A DNA stretch of 64,000 bases, from positions 34,899,196 through 34,963,195 of the forward strand of contig CM060075.1 in assembly GCA_030533445.1 (NCBI GenBank). Reading direction: 5' to 3'. This document shows, in pieces, positions 23,561-36,705 of the stretch. The notes beneath the pieces are model-generated. The model was given only the letters and a program-made list of their open reading frames with translations. It searched no databases and was not told where the DNA came from. How positions within the stretch are numbered: the first letter of the stretch is position 1; each line of letters begins with the position of its first letter. This stretch comes from Cyprinodon diabolis. Taxonomy: Eukaryota; Chordata; Actinopteri; Cyprinodontiformes; Cyprinodontidae. The position numbers and the translations under genes are program-made.

Positions 23561-26100
23561 TATTATGCTTTAAATCAGTAAATGGACCATATAGTGATGC
23601 TTTAAAGTATAATATTTTCGCCTCAAATGATCTTCAAATGTACTTTTATTTTTTTTATTTTACTTATATTTATTTTATATGTTTTTGCCTTGCATAAAAT
23701 TTATTTTGAATACTCTTTATCTTGGATATAGTTCATAGTTCACCTCTCCAAGTCACTACACTTGTTGGACAACAATTGTATAAAACTTTCCAAACTGTAG
23801 TGATTAGCATTATGAAACTGTGACCCTTTTGTATATAAAAGTACAATTTGGCACATTGATCCAAATTAGGATCATAAGTGCCAGACAGGATTATTTTAAT
23901 TTTAAGACTAATTTGACCATAAAAAATTAAGTTTATATTTGTAGCTTTACACAAATTTTCATTTAAGCACTTTCTTTTTATAATATTTCAAATGTTCAGC
24001 TTTTGGAATCTTGACTACTGTATGCTCTTTCTGTGCGTATACAGTTATTTCTCAGTAGTTTGTGTAAATAAATATACACAAACTTTTCAGCCCACCCCTA
24101 CACTTCCAATACTTCACTGCAAAGCTTATTTTATTGGCAACAAAATATGTCAATCAAAGTTTTATTAGTCACTGAGGCCCAATCTCAATCAGTCCCATGA
24201 GCACTACCCCTAAACTATCGAGTGTCACTTCCAGTGAAGTCACACTTGCAGCTGTGGAGGGCACCATGATTGAAGATAAATGATAATGGGATCCCTCTTC
24301 CCTTAAACAGAAAAAGAAAGCATTTGCTGCTATGGCAACACAGTGACACACTTATGCAGCCCCACTGTTTAAGGGCTGAACAGTCCACTTGCCCTCCCCA
24401 TAGTGTGGTGTAGGACAGCCCTTAATATGGCTGTACTTTCATGGGAACTTGCAAACGGAGTTATTGCATAAGGGTAGTGTGCAAGAGCTGGAGAATCTGG
24501 AACTTATGTTTGATTAAAGGAGCAAACAGATTGTTGAATCAAACCAAATAACGTGGCTAATCTAAAATGTTGGACATGAGTCATTAGACAGAAGAAAAAA
24601 TTGGTTTTATTGGGATATTTTTACTTTACCATGGGAAAAAAATAGCTTTGGTGAATTAAGATGTGTGATTTTATTTCATGGGAAATACAACTGGATATTA
24701 CTTTTCTGGGCAGTGTTACGGACAAAATGAGCCCATTTATGCCATGATAGGATGCGTTTTTGGAAGCCAGAAGAAGAAAACAAGGTAAGAAGTGAGAATT
24801 ATAAGTTCTATGTTCATGACAGATTATTAGTTGTTGGTTCTTGTGGAGTACAGTATGGTTGGCTAACAATTGAATTGCTGGTCATTTTCTTTAGGATTGC
24901 CTGATTCTAAAGAGGTACTACATATTGGTTTTGTTTAGAAATAAGCTTGCTGTTAGATTCAGAACAAAATATGAAATCAAAAAGACCCAAGGTCAGGTGT
25001 AGGGAGCTAAAATCACACATTATAGTAATTTTTATGGAATCATATTTTTACATTCGGTTTACCCATATTTTCTTTGATACTGGTAGTGGTCCTTTATGTA
25101 AAGAAATTGTAGCAGAATTTATGTATTTTTTTTTTTTTTTACAGTTGTTTCTTTTCATGTATATGTGATGTTAAACACAGTAAACTAAATGTTAGCTTTA
25201 TCTACATATTTCTGTAACAATTATGTTTATTTATGGCTTAATTAGTTTAATGTATAGATATTTATTGTGTAGGCCAGTTATTGTTATGGACAACATTCTG
25301 CATGTCAGAATATTGTGGCATTAACTGCTGATGAGTCACATGTTACAAAGACTTTATTTATTCACCTGTCCACACCTGACTGCTCCTGAGTCAGTAATGA
25401 ACCTTGAGAGGAAGAGAGTCACTCACTGATAAGAGAGTGTTTTAGTTCACTGATGGGTACAGTAACGGCCAGCTGCAGTGGGGTGACATGAGGTGGCTGT
25501 CATCTGCATACAGAACATGAGCTCCTTTGTCGCAGATGCTCATTCCTGCTGTCCATCAGCGTCTGAACTCCATGGAGCAGAGCCGCAGATCAGAGCCCCG
25601 AAGATGGAGAAACAAGGAGGGAGAAGTGGGTGGTGGGGTGGCTGGGAAAGAAACAGGCAGACCATGGGAAGGACAGGATGGAATGAGCTCAGAGCACTTC
25701 ACGTCTTTCTCACTGTAGGATGAGTCATCCCGCCCGGCACTGCGCTGTGAATGAAACAGAACGGGGAGGGGACACCTGCAGAGGGGGGCTGGGTGTGTGA
25801 CACGGAGCCAGAAAGCATCAAACTCAAAGGAAGAAGAAGAAGAAAAAAACACACTCTTTCTGTCAATGAGAGTGGAAGGAGGGAGGAGAGGCGGCTTTTA
25901 CACACAGTCATAAACTGAAGCTGCACAGAGTGATGATGCACAGTTGCACAACACCAGAAAGAGGGGAAGGTGACTGAATGCGATGATCAAAATGCAACAA
26001 CTACTGGAAGTCAATGTGAATCCTGCTGGTTAAGGTGAATTTGGTAACAGGGGAACAGAGGAAAATGTAAGATAAAAGGGTTGGGTAGGAGACATATACA
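23560..26100. other. Intergenic, no gene seen
   Basis: AT-rich to about 25.3 kb, then more balanced and purine-rich. Open frames around 25500-25940 are short and overlap on both strands without splice or family support. Nothing else is recognisable. Confidence 0.6.
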
Positions 26101-26770
26101 CTTTACAGAGACAGTTCAATCACCTTGGAAGGAAGGAAGGAAGGAAGGAAGGAAGGAAGGAAGGAAGGAAGGAAGGAAATTACACATTTAAAGAAAAAAG
26201 GAACATAAAAGAAACAAGAAAATTCTGAAGTTAAGACACAGTGGGATGAGAACTGAGGTAAGAAACGAAGAATGAATTAAGAAATAAACAGGTGAAGATG
26301 AAAAGGCAGAAAACAATTAAATATGAAAGGAAAGAGAGAAGACTAGAGGACACAAGGAACAAAAGGGGAAGAATGGAAATGAATTAATGAATGAATGAAT
26401 GAATGAAGTAGGGACAGAATTAAAGTTGGGTCAGAGGTAAGAAAAGAATAATGGATTCAACAAGGGTCAAATAGGAGAACACATTCAGTGATGGAAGGAA
26501 AGAAAGAAGAATATACAGGAGTTAGGATACAAGGAACAAGGAAGGGATGGATTTAGGACACAATGAGGGTTCGAACAGCGGTTAGGAAGAAGGATAGATG
26601 TAGGGAAGGAGTAGGAGGAGAGGATAAGGGAAGGAAATGTTGCAGAAACAAAGGATGCAATAAAAAGGAAGGACAAAACAGAACATAGTATGGGCACAAG
26701 GAAAGAAGAAAGAAAGGAAGGATACAGTACCATCTCAAAGAAAAAAGCAGTGACACTACTCTAAACAATA
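26100..26770. repeat. Purine-rich stretch with (GGAA)n and (GAAT)n
   Basis: About 670 bases in which the + strand is mostly A and G. It contains a pure (GGAA) run from about 26127 to 26178 and a (GAAT) run near 26385-26406. Pyrimidine-rich minus-strand frames (Ser/Leu/Phe/Pro) are a by-product. Confidence 0.85.
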
Positions 26771-27506
26771 CAGAAGGGAAAGAATAATAGTTTCACACAC
26801 ATTGATCTCTACAATCTTTGCTCTAAGAATACTTTAACCAACAGTAGTTTGATATTCTTGGTACAATACATTATTTACATGAATTATCCTTTTAAGACTC
26901 AATGAGCTTTACACTACTGCAGATAATTATGGCACAAAGCCATCTCCATCCCCTCCATAAAGAATGGTCAGCCATTTTCCCTCCTACCTCCTCTCCTATT
27001 GGGAACGACACTTCTTAAAACTCACCGAAGCATTTTCGTCAGGAATCTTCCTAAACTGAAACCAATGTTCCTCTGTACCCAGAGTGTAAATCTGCGGATC
27101 AAACAGTTTTCCATGTGGGTCTTAAATCACACCAGGGTTAATCACACAAAGCCGTCTTGATTGGTTTGGAGTTAATCCTCACTGGAACATCAGTACTAAC
27201 ACAGATTCTTTGTCTTCTATATGGAGCCGTTCATCAGCGAGTCTCTCTGCTGTGGATCTTGGTCAAGCTGAAACTGCTGATGAAGATTTAGGACCTGTGC
27301 ACTAAAATTGATGTCTCCCATTGTCAGCTCTCAACACTTACTTCACTGTGTCTGTTTTTATTTTTGCTATCAAGTCAGACTATTTAAAGGACATTTCTAT
27401 GACACATGTCAGATGTTTGCACAGTTTAGGATTTAAATAATTCTTAATTGAATTATACATAGCTGTGAAATATACCTCCTAACAGACTGAATCGTTTTGA
27501 TCACAA

Positions 27507-27834
27507 TAACCTTTATAGGGCACCCAGTGAAATACTTTGAAAATCAAAATTTCAAGACAAAAGTGTTATTGGAATCCAGGACAAGGCATTATTACCTTAG
27601 AACATTAGAAAAATATGTATATTTTGATGGCAAAAATGAATGTCAATATAATAACAAGAACTTGCCCGAATATATTAAGAAAAATAACAAAAGTGCTTCT
27701 ATATGAAAGAAAACTTTTTTTTGGTACAACATTAGAGGCATTAATGCTGATACTGGCACTTATTTTTTACTTTACTCAATTTGTAAGGGGTATGCAAGTG
27801 ATTAAACACGGTAACTTGCCCTATAAAAGGGTTA
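27507..27834. mobile_element. MITE, copy 1 (TIR TAACC..TTTATAGGGCA)
   Basis: The left end TAACCTTTATAGGGCA matches the complement of the right end TGCCCTATAAAAGGGTTA with one extra base and small changes. The interior (ATTTTGATGGCAAAAAT and flanking words) is shared with 45018-45562. It has no coding capacity. Confidence 0.6.
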
Positions 27835-28163
27835 ACTGCTTCGGGTCATCAACTGAATTTTAATATAAGCCTCAGTAAATTCAAGATGCCTTTTTTAAAA
27901 ATATCTTTCTAAAATTTCAATTAAATTGAAAAAAGCTACCCAAACCAACCAAACCCCATGTAAAAGCACTCTCAAATAACTGGTACCCCACTTTTTTTTC
28001 TTTATTTTTTGACTCAATAATGCTTTGATGTCACTGAGGGGCATTTTTTTAAATTATTGTTATTTTATAATCTAAGATCCAGTGCAATGTTAAAAAGCAA
28101 CCAGATTTCAAAGAGCTCTTTTTATTTATAATCATCATCAACAACAGGAACATCATCATCTTC

Positions 28164-28680
28164 ATGTCTCAATGTCAATGTCAAATTTATTTGTATAGCA
28201 CTTTAAAAACAGGTATAAAACTGCACCAAAGTGCTTTACAGCACTTTAACAACAATCAAGTCTGAAACAAAGTGCTGTGCATCAAGGATAACAAAAAAGA
28301 AATAAATAAAAGCCAAAATTCCTTACAATGGATTAATAAACCTAAACATATAACAACAATATCTGTAGAATAATATGACATAGCAATTAATAGACAAAAT
28401 CCATAATAAAAGAGGGTATAAGAGAGATGAAGAGAAAAATAAAGCAAAATCAAATCTGATTGGGATAAATTTTTGGACAGTGTTGGGGCCTGTCTAATGT
28501 GTCCCGATAGGGAAGGTCCTGTCCCCTCTAATATTCCTCTTGGAGGTGGGGAAACCAGGAGAAGCTGGTCAGTAGACCTGAGTTGCTAAACAGGAAGATA
28601 AATCTGGATGAGCTCTGTTATGTAAGGGAGAGCGAGGTTTTTTAAAATCTTGACGAAAAAGAGGAGGATTTTTAAATAAT
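28164..28680 (+). repeat. Dispersed fish repeat (TTTATTTGTATAGCAC type)
   Basis: It starts with TCAAATTTATTTGTATAGCA and AAAGTGCTTTACA, words seen in a very common fish repeat, and continues into a GGGGAAACCAGGAGAAGCTG stretch. It directly abuts the Penelope-like remnant. I cannot assign the class. Confidence 0.4.
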
Positions 28681-28970
28681 ATGAAGGGAGTGGTGTATGC
28701 ACTTCAATGCAGTGAGGAATTATCTTTACGGTATATTGGAGAAACCAAACAACCTCTCCGCAGACGCATGATCCAACACTAAAGGGCGGCCTCCTCCGGA
28801 CAAAGTGTAGTTTTCTATACTTATGTCCTTTGTAGTCGTGTAGACTTATGTCCTTTGTCCAAAAGTCTACACCTTATGGACAAAGGATATTCTTTTGAGG
28901 ATGAGAATGTTCACATTTTGGACAAAGAAAATAGGTTGTTTGAGAGTGGTGTGAAGGAAGCCATCTAAAC
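28680..28970 (+). pseudogene. Penelope-like element remnant, GIY-YIG endonuclease
   Basis: One frame reads GVVYALQCSEELSLRYIGE, then TKQPLRRRMIQH, a GIY-YIG nuclease start as in Penelope-like retroelements. A stop follows at once, then RAASSGQ, then an insertion containing a repeated CTTATGTCCTTTGT word, then the end GYSFEDENVHILDKENRLFE and SGVKEAI with a stop. It is a decayed 3' fragment. The reverse transcriptase part is absent. Confidence 0.8.
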
Positions 28971-29039
28971 TCCTAAATAAAGAGATATATAGTAACCCAT
29001 GCATAAAATAAACAAAGGCATAGTTTTAGTTTTTTTGTG

Positions 29040-29295
29040 ACCTTCTGAGATCTTAACTTTTTTCCCCAGCTTTTTTATTGTCATTACACCGTCATAAGTA
29101 CAGAGGAATAAAATTAACTCTCTGCATTTAACCCATCCCCTTGGGGAGCTGTGGGCTGCCACTGTGTGACACCCGGGGAGCAGTGTGGGGTACAGGGTCT
29201 TGGTCAGGGAGCCAGAGTGGAGGATGTGGGGTACTTGCAATCTTCTCAGAGCACTCAAGTGCACTGCTCAAACCACTAGCCCAACACTCCCCCAA
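29040..29295 (+). repeat. Dispersed repeat (CTCTGCATTTAACCCATCC type)
   Basis: It shares TTATTGTCATTA, CTCTGCATTTA(A)CCCATCC, GGGCTGCCA and GGGGAGCAGTGTGGGGT with 58565-58790, both on the + strand. It is a well-spread fish repeat; the class is not certain. Confidence 0.6.
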
Positions 29296-29299
29296 ATAG

Positions 29300-30760
29300 T
29301 TTACAATTTGGCTGAAAGGGATGCTGAAGAACTGCTTATTTTATCTATTTTAAAATATTTAATGATAAATTAAGAGATCACAAAGAAAAATTCAACTTTT
29401 GTGTAGTATTATGAATTCCAAAAAGGACTCACTTTTTCTCTTGATGGTGTTCTGCATACCTCTGTGTTAACATTGTTCTGTTGATCTGTGCATTTAGAGG
29501 TTAAAGAAGAACATATATCATCTGATGAGGTAAGAGTCAAATCACAGGGGTAATACTATGCCCTGATTGGTTACTTTCCGGGTTATCCCTTTTGTTAATT
29601 CATGCATTACCTATCAGGACAAAATGGGAATATCCCTTTGATACTGGTTTCTACTTGCTACCACATTGGGACAGCTGTACAATTCACCTGCATGCACAAA
29701 GCTTCCCTTGTGTTTTCCACATAGGAGAAGGTCATAGGAGGCATGGAGAGTGTTCTTCCACACGGGCAGCCATTTAAAGCAGAGGTGCTCATCCAGTAAC
29801 CTCTGCAGAGGTCATAGCTGCAGTCCCTAAAGCCCTAGGCCTTTGAAGGAGCATCAATCACCACAGACCTTGTAATCACACCTATGTTCTCAAACCCAGG
29901 GCTATTATGTGGTTTAAGGACAGCTGTGGCACCACTTTTATCAAGGTATTCCTATTTCCATGAATTACAATATGGCTGAAAGCTGACAATGTTTGTTTGA
30001 ACTCTATTTAAAGTCTTTTATTGGCTCTATGTTTGCATTGACAAACTCACAGGTGGAGATCATATTCCTTTTGTCTTTATTATCTACAATTGTGCTGTCC
30101 CAACTTAACCAAAAGAAAGATAATTTCCCCTTTTATGCTACCAAATCTGGTCGGAAGAATTTAGTCTAACATAAAACTATTACTTGAAAAAAACAGGGTT
30201 TCCTAATCTGCTTTCAGACGAGGTTGTAAAATAGTTTAAGGCTGTTCTAGCACTTCAATAGATTCATTTTAACGAGCGACATTAAAGAAACACTGTGGAA
30301 GTTCTAAAGACTTTTGCTTCTGTGAGGGAAACAGACAGAATAGGTGTAACTAAGAAAAGGCACTGCTATAGCAATGCAAACAATCTTGTGAATATTCTCA
30401 ATAGAAGAAGATCCGTAATGTTTTACAAAACAAATTGCTAGTAAAAAGGAACAGCAGAAGCTAGACATGGACAACTTGTGTGCGCTGCGATAAATAAACA
30501 TGTCTTGATAAAATGTCAGAGTGCCCCTGCTTTTCATTAGCACAACAGCATCTAAGGAAAACAAGACCCAAAAATCCCATCTTGATTGGAAATTGGCAGC
30601 ACAGTATTGTTAAATTCTGTGTTGTTACTGTTTTTGTAAGTGACTGATGACAACATTCACAAAATATTAGTTTACTTTCAGGAGTGATTTTATTGTTTGT
30701 GGGTACAAACAAGGATTTTGGTTGCTGCCTCCATCACCTACAACATAAATAAAGTCCAAA
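29300..30760. other. Intergenic, no gene seen
   Basis: AT-rich DNA with short open frames only. A stretch near 29560-30060 has a repeat-like texture, but no ends or family were recognised. Confidence 0.5.
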
Positions 30761-30768
30761 CTGACTAC

Positions 30769-31126
30769 TAGTGGATTCGATTACGATTCACCAGGTAACG
30801 ATTCGATTCAATTCGATTCTACGATGCATTGCGATGCATTGCAATGCATCAAAATCCCATTGACTTCATAAAATCCGAAATGTGCCCAGATATCCGCTTT
30901 CCAAGCTTTTGGTGCGTTTTTAATTAGGCCTACCCGTCTATCGTGGTCATCTCCCTCCGCCTCAGCCATCTTGATTGATGTTGGTATGCCCCCGGAAGTA
31001 ATTGAAACTTCACAACTTGTCCATTTGAGGCCAGAAAATAAACATGGCACGTTGCCGCATCGATGATGAATCGTGCATACCCCGCATTGCAATGCATCGC
31101 TGAATCGATTATTGTTGACACCCCTA
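30769..31126. mobile_element. hAT-type MITE, 358 bp, with 8-bp target duplication
   Basis: Flanked by a perfect 8-bp repeat CTGACTAC (30761-30768 and 31127-31134), the size made by hAT transposases. The ends TAGTGG and (complement of right end) TAGGGG are similar. The interior has facing GATTCGATT/GATGCATTG words at both sides. It has no coding capacity. Confidence 0.75.
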
Positions 31127-31595
31127 CTGACTACCCACAGTATGTAAAAAATAAATAAATCTGTTTTTATTTATTTAAAAAAATGCTTTTTAAAATCTGT
31201 TATTCAACGCTAGTTTCCCAGATTTTCAGTTTCTCCCTCCCTCTACCAGAGTTAATGACCTCACCCACTGCCTGCTGCATGCTGCTGGTCCCTCTGCTTG
31301 TTGTTGGCCCTTCTGAATGTTATAGCCACCATGCTAATTTTCTCTATCGTAATGTAAACAGTCTGTAACCCTATCAGCCCCTGTACACGATATTAGAGAA
31401 AGACTGAGACAAACTAGCATTAAGACAAGACCATGTTTTAAGCGCTTCTTCTTATTTAACCTTTTTGCAGTGCTATACTGATGTCATAACTAAATCTTTG
31501 ATTTAGGCAAACCTTGTTAACGACCATATTTCATACAGGACCTGATATCTGAGCTGGTCTTTTTTTGTCTTGTCTTCTACTGTCTTGTACTGTAT

Positions 31596-32160
<565 letters not shown>

Positions 32161-32162
<2 letters not shown>

Positions 32163-32694
32163 CCAGGTAGCTGTCATAGTGTACAGGAACATCTGCCATG
32201 AGTATGGGCTGCAAGTCCCAAGGCCAAAATGGAAGACACCTCCTAAGGTAGTTGAGAATGACCGAGCTAAGATCCTATGGGACTTCAAGATCCAGACTGA
32301 CAAACAGGTGATGGCTAACCAACCAGACATCGTGTTGATCGACAAACAGCAGAAGAAGGCAGTAGTGATAGATGTTGCAATCCCAAGCGACAGCAACATC
32401 AAGAAGAAAGAACACGAGAAGCTTGAGAAATACCAAGGGCTGAAGGAGGAGCTACAAAAGATGTGGAAAGTAAGAGCAGCAGTGGTGCCAGTGGTAATTG
32501 GAGCACTGGGGGCTGTGACCCCCAAACTGGGAGAGTGGCTACAGCAGATCCAAAGTAAAACATCAGAGGTCTCTGTCCAGAAGAGCGCAGTCCTAGGAAC
32601 AGCTAAGATACTGCGCAGAACCCTCAAACTCCCAGGCCTCTGGTAGAGGACCCGAGCTGGGGATGACACATACCACCCCACGAGGGGTGAGAAA

Positions 32695-32699
<5 letters not shown>
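32161..32699 (+). mobile_element. 5'-truncated LINE with restriction-like endonuclease (R2/R4-type group)
   Basis: An intact C-terminal frame from 32161 to the stop TAG at 32644-32646 is followed by a short 3' UTR (CACCCCACGAGGGGTGAG, then CATTTTA) that runs into (TA)n. The frame holds QPDIVLID, then [11 protein letters not shown]: the PD...D pattern of the restriction-like endonuclease carried by R2/R4-type LINEs. The zinc knuckle and reverse transcriptase are missing, so the copy is 5' truncated. (TA)n lies on both sides, so the copy inserted into, or was primed from, a TA microsatellite. The reading frame is clean, suggesting a fairly young copy. Clade assignment beyond the endonuclease type is inference. 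Confidence 0.8.
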
Positions 32700-32769
<70 letters not shown>

Positions 32770-32820
32770 ATATATATATATATATATAAGGTAATATATA
32801 TATAAGGTATATAAGGTAAT
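32700..32820. repeat. (TA)n array 3' of the LINE fragment
   Basis: A pure TA run from about 32700 to 32763, then TATAAGGTAATATA-type variant units to about 32820. It is probably the other side of the same target microsatellite. Confidence 0.9.
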
Positions 32821-34500
32821 TCTCTTTTTGACAAATAACTTAATAACTGGTTCTTAGATTTTCTGAGCAGGTAGGTAAGATGATTTGCCAAGGGAATGAG
32901 TAATTTTACCCTTAAAATAAAATAATTAGATATTATGCACTTGAAATAGGAGTCTGAAGTTGTTGTTTTTTCTTCTTTTAAATGTAAATTCTCTCCTTCC
33001 ATTGGCAAAGTTCAAGAAATAATGCACTTATTTTAAGGAAAATTGACATCCTTAGATTTAAACTTTGTGCAGTGTGCTGCATTCAGCAACTCATTGCTTT
33101 CATAACATCATCTGCATGTTCAGCTGTCTCTGCCAAACTATTTGTGGTTGAACAGCACAAGCTGCGAAGCAAAAAAAAAAAAGTTTCTTATTTTCAGGAT
33201 TTTATCTCTTCCAGCTCACAATAGTTTCTTAATTTCGATAGAAGCCCTATATTATATATCCAGGATAAATATTCCATTATCATACTGAAGAGTCAATGAC
33301 AAAATACTAGCGAAAATCGTCTCTGCAGGCTCATCCAGGAAGAGCAAATCTTGCAAGTCAGTGACTCGATTCAATCAACTAGATTTCATTGATAGAATAG
33401 TTAGGCTTAGTCAGCTCTTAACCAGTCTGACTGTATTGTGCCTGTAAAGTGCTCTGAGATGTGTTTTGAATTGCCGCTATGTAAAGAAACTGAATTTCAT
33501 TTAAGTTTATTTATGGTTAAAGACCCAAAAGACAAAGCACATTGACTTTCTTGGGATATTTCTTTCTTATAGTTAATCTATTTCTATCTGTTGAAGTAGG
33601 ATGTAAATGCTTCCTGGTATTGTCATAAAAATGTTTTCTCTATTGTCTTTGAAGATTTTACCATTGTAGTTGTACATTGTTTTGTCTAAATGGATAATGA
33701 AGTTCTTTTTATTTTGATGTTACTTAAGAATTACATTTTTTGACTCATCTATGATTTTTACTAGATTGGGGTCCAGACCAAATATCCTAGAGTTCTGCCT
33801 ATGGTCACAAGGTTAAAAATATCAAGTGCAAACCAAACACAGATGCTGCAGCGCAGATTGCAGAAGTCATGCCTTCCAGCACAGCATTATGTATGCATAG
33901 CTTGGAAAAGGCTGAACAGATGATTTCTCATTCTAGCAGAAACAGAAGCCATCTTTTGGTGATAACAGCAAATACTCTTTTATGCTAATTCATCTTTAAT
34001 TTTGTAAACCTTGCACACCAATATAGCAGTGAAATTAAAAATGACTGAACAGAGTGCATGTTTAGACTAATTAAATGAAATCAAAAAGGGGCCAACTGCA
34101 TTTAGCTGCTGTTAGTTTTATACACAACATGTAAAAGAAGCAGGAATAACATGAAACTAATTTGAATTTCTTTTGATTAAGGTTATCTTGAAATCTGAAA
34201 TAAACTGTATAATATAAATTGTTTAAATATGTTAAAGATATGGTTTTGTATTTGTGAGCTACATTTATCTAATTGGATAATTCTGTGTCCATTAAGAAAT
34301 TGTGTTATCCTTTTTTTTAATGTCTTTTTAACTTTGATTCTGTTACGTTTGCTACACTCCACCGTCCACATTAAAACCTGCTAATTAAGAATGTATCCAG
34401 ATCAGAATCATTTGGCATTCACTCGTCATCCTTCAAAACTCCTCTCTGTCAATTTGTCCATGCTCTTACTTGCTTTTTTGCTTTGCCACCTTCTTTGCAA
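32821..34500. other. Intergenic, no gene seen
   Basis: AT-rich DNA. Apart from the LINE tail at 33430 nothing recognisable was found. Confidence 0.55.
33430..33505 (+). mobile_element. L2-like LINE 3' tail
   Basis: CTGTAAAGTGCTCTGAGATG followed by GCCGCTATGTAAAGAAACTG resembles the 3' end of fish L2-type LINEs (GTGCC/TTTGAGAT...GGCGCTATATAAATAAA). A second copy is split by an insertion at 57680-58290. Confidence 0.5.
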
Positions 34501-34511
34501 CTTTACAATTC

Positions 34512-35065
34512 TATCCATTCTTCCATCCATCCATTCGTCCATCCGTTCATCCATCCATCCGTCTGTCCATTAATCCGTCCGTCCGTCCCTCCCTCTGTCC
34601 GTCCATCCATCCATCCATCCGTCTGTCCATCTGTCCATCCATCATTCATCCATCCATCCATTCGTCCGTTCGTCCATCCATCAATCCATCCATCCGTCCG
34701 TTCATCCGTCCATCCATCCATCCATCCATCCATTAATCCGTCTGTCCATCCATCCATCCGTCCATCGATCATTCATCCATCCGTTAGTTCGTTCATCCGT
34801 CCATCCATCCATCCATCCATCCATCCATCATTCATCCATCCATCCATTCGTCCGTTCATCCGTCCATCCATCCATCCATTAATCCGTCTCTCCGTCCATC
34901 CATCAATCCATCCATCCATCCGTCCATCGATCATTCATCCATCCATCAATCCGTTCGTTCGTCCATCCATCCATCCATCCATTAATCCGTCTGTCCGTCC
35001 ATCCATCCGTCCATCGATCATTCATCCAACCATCCATCCGTTCGTTCGTTCATCCGTCCATCCAT

Positions 35066-35098
<33 letters not shown>

Positions 35099-35955
35099 GA
35101 TCATTCATCCATCTGTTCGTTCGTTCATCCGTCTATCCATCCATCCCTCCATCCATCCATCCATCCATCCATCCATCCATCCATCAATCCATCCATTAAT
35201 CCGTCTGTCCGTCCATCCATCCGTCCATCGATCATTCATCCATCCATCCATCCATTTGTCCGTTCATCCGTCCATCCATCCATCCATCTTTCCATCCATC
35301 AATCCATCCATCCATCCGTCCATCCATCCATCATTCATCCATCCATCCATCCATTCGTCCGTTCATCCGTCCGTCCATCCATCCATCCATCCATCCATCC
35401 ATCCATCCATTAATCCGTCTGTCCGTCCATCCATCCGTCCATCGATCATTCATCCATCCATCCATCCGTTCGTTCGTCTGTCCATCCATCAGTCCGTCTG
35501 TCCGTCCGTCTGTCCTTCCATTAATCCCTCTGTCCGTCCTACCCTCCATCCATCCATCCATCCATCCATCCATCAGTCCGTCTGTCCGTTCATCCATCCA
35601 TCCGTCTGTCTGTCCGTCTGTCCTTCCATTAATCCGTCCGTCCGTCCTACCCTCCATCCATCCATCCATTAATGTCCGTCCTTCCATCCATCTGTCTGTC
35701 CATCCTTCTGCCCGTCCTTCCATCCATCCATCCATCCATCCATCCATTAATGTCCGTCCTTCCATCCATCTGTCTGTCCATCCTTCTCCCCGTCCTTCCA
35801 TCCATCCATCCATCCATCCATCCATCCATCCACCCATCCATCCATCCATCCATCCATTAATGTCCGTCCTTCCATCCATCTGTCTGTCCATCCTTCTGCC
35901 CGTCCTTCCATCCATCCATCCATCCATCCATCCATTAATCCGTCTGTCTGTCTGT
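34512..35955. repeat. Giant (ATCC)n-type array, about 1.4 kb
   Basis: Tetranucleotide array of ATCC with GTCC, TTCC, CTCC, AATC and GATC variants. It has a higher-order structure: a unit with CCGTCCATCGATCATTCATC recurs in the first part, and a unit of about 95 bases beginning TTAATGTCCGTCCTTCC recurs three times at 35669-35935. Long Ser/Ile/His/Pro frames (+) and Met/Asp/Gly/Trp frames (-) are by-products of a tetramer lacking stops. Confidence 0.95.
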
Positions 35956-36319
35956 TTGCAAAACTGCAATGGAAACACTTTTTCACATCACATGAATCAT
36001 CTAATCTGCAGCTGGTCCTTACTGCCTTGTAACGAAGACGAAGACAGAAGTAGTTGGAGCATGATGGCGCCCTCTAGAGCCGTGGCTGAAATATGGATAT
36101 ATTTCATGTGTGTACATTTGCTGCTGCCATGTTGTTTTCAGAGTTATCATGTGAACAAACATATTCACGTGCGATTTGAATTGTATTTGTTATTTAATGG
36201 ACATATCACAATTGCAGGACTTTGCATTTTCAAATTTAGCAGAATATCAAGATAGTTTGGCACACATTTGTGATGGAAACACTGCTACAGAGACCCATGG
36301 AGGCAGACAACCATGCACA

Positions 36320-36480
36320 CTCATTTACAGTGGGCACTGGTTGGAAATGGACGGTTTCCTGCGTGATTCCTGTGTGATTCCTGTGTGAATCACGATGTAT
36401 TTCCTGAGGCCAGTTTTTTTATTTAAAAAAGAACTGCAATGTACCCTGAACACCACCAGGTGGCGCTTGGGACCTCTGCC
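36320..36480 (+). repeat. Dispersed repeat copy with CTCF-like motif (partner inverted at 40830)
   Basis: Shares ACAGTGGG, GGTTGGAAATGGAC and, further on, CCACCAGGTGGCGC with the complement of 40830-40960, in the same order. The two copies face each other. Confidence 0.5.
36453..36466 (+). promoter_or_regulatory. CTCF-core-like motif, forward
   Basis: CCACCAGGTGGCGC fits CCANNAGRKGGC plus GC. It faces the reverse motif at 40841-40854. Confidence 0.4.
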
Positions 36481-36705
36481 GTGCTGAGGGTGACGTTTGT
36501 GGGCCTGCAGTCAACTGAAAAGCAGGTTTATTGGGGATCTTGGTGTGATATTGTGCTATTTTATTTTGTTTTTGATTAAAATAAAGTTAATGAATTAATT
36601 TAACATAGGGACTGAATAATCTTATTTTATGAAAATGGTTGCGTAGTTATAGATACACCTCCGATCTTATCTGAGATCTGTTTATTTCTATTTATCTGCA
36701 TCTCT

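Noticed and set aside
26485..26768. Minus-strand Ser/Leu/Phe/Pro frames
   Set aside because: By-product of the purine-rich + strand.
34512..35955. CRISPR-like array
   Set aside because: No spacers of constant size between constant repeats; it is a tetranucleotide satellite in a vertebrate genome.
34391..36255. Long Ser/Ile/His/Pro and Met/Asp/Gly/Trp open frames
   Set aside because: A tetranucleotide array shifts through all frames and lacks stops; no protein should be inferred.
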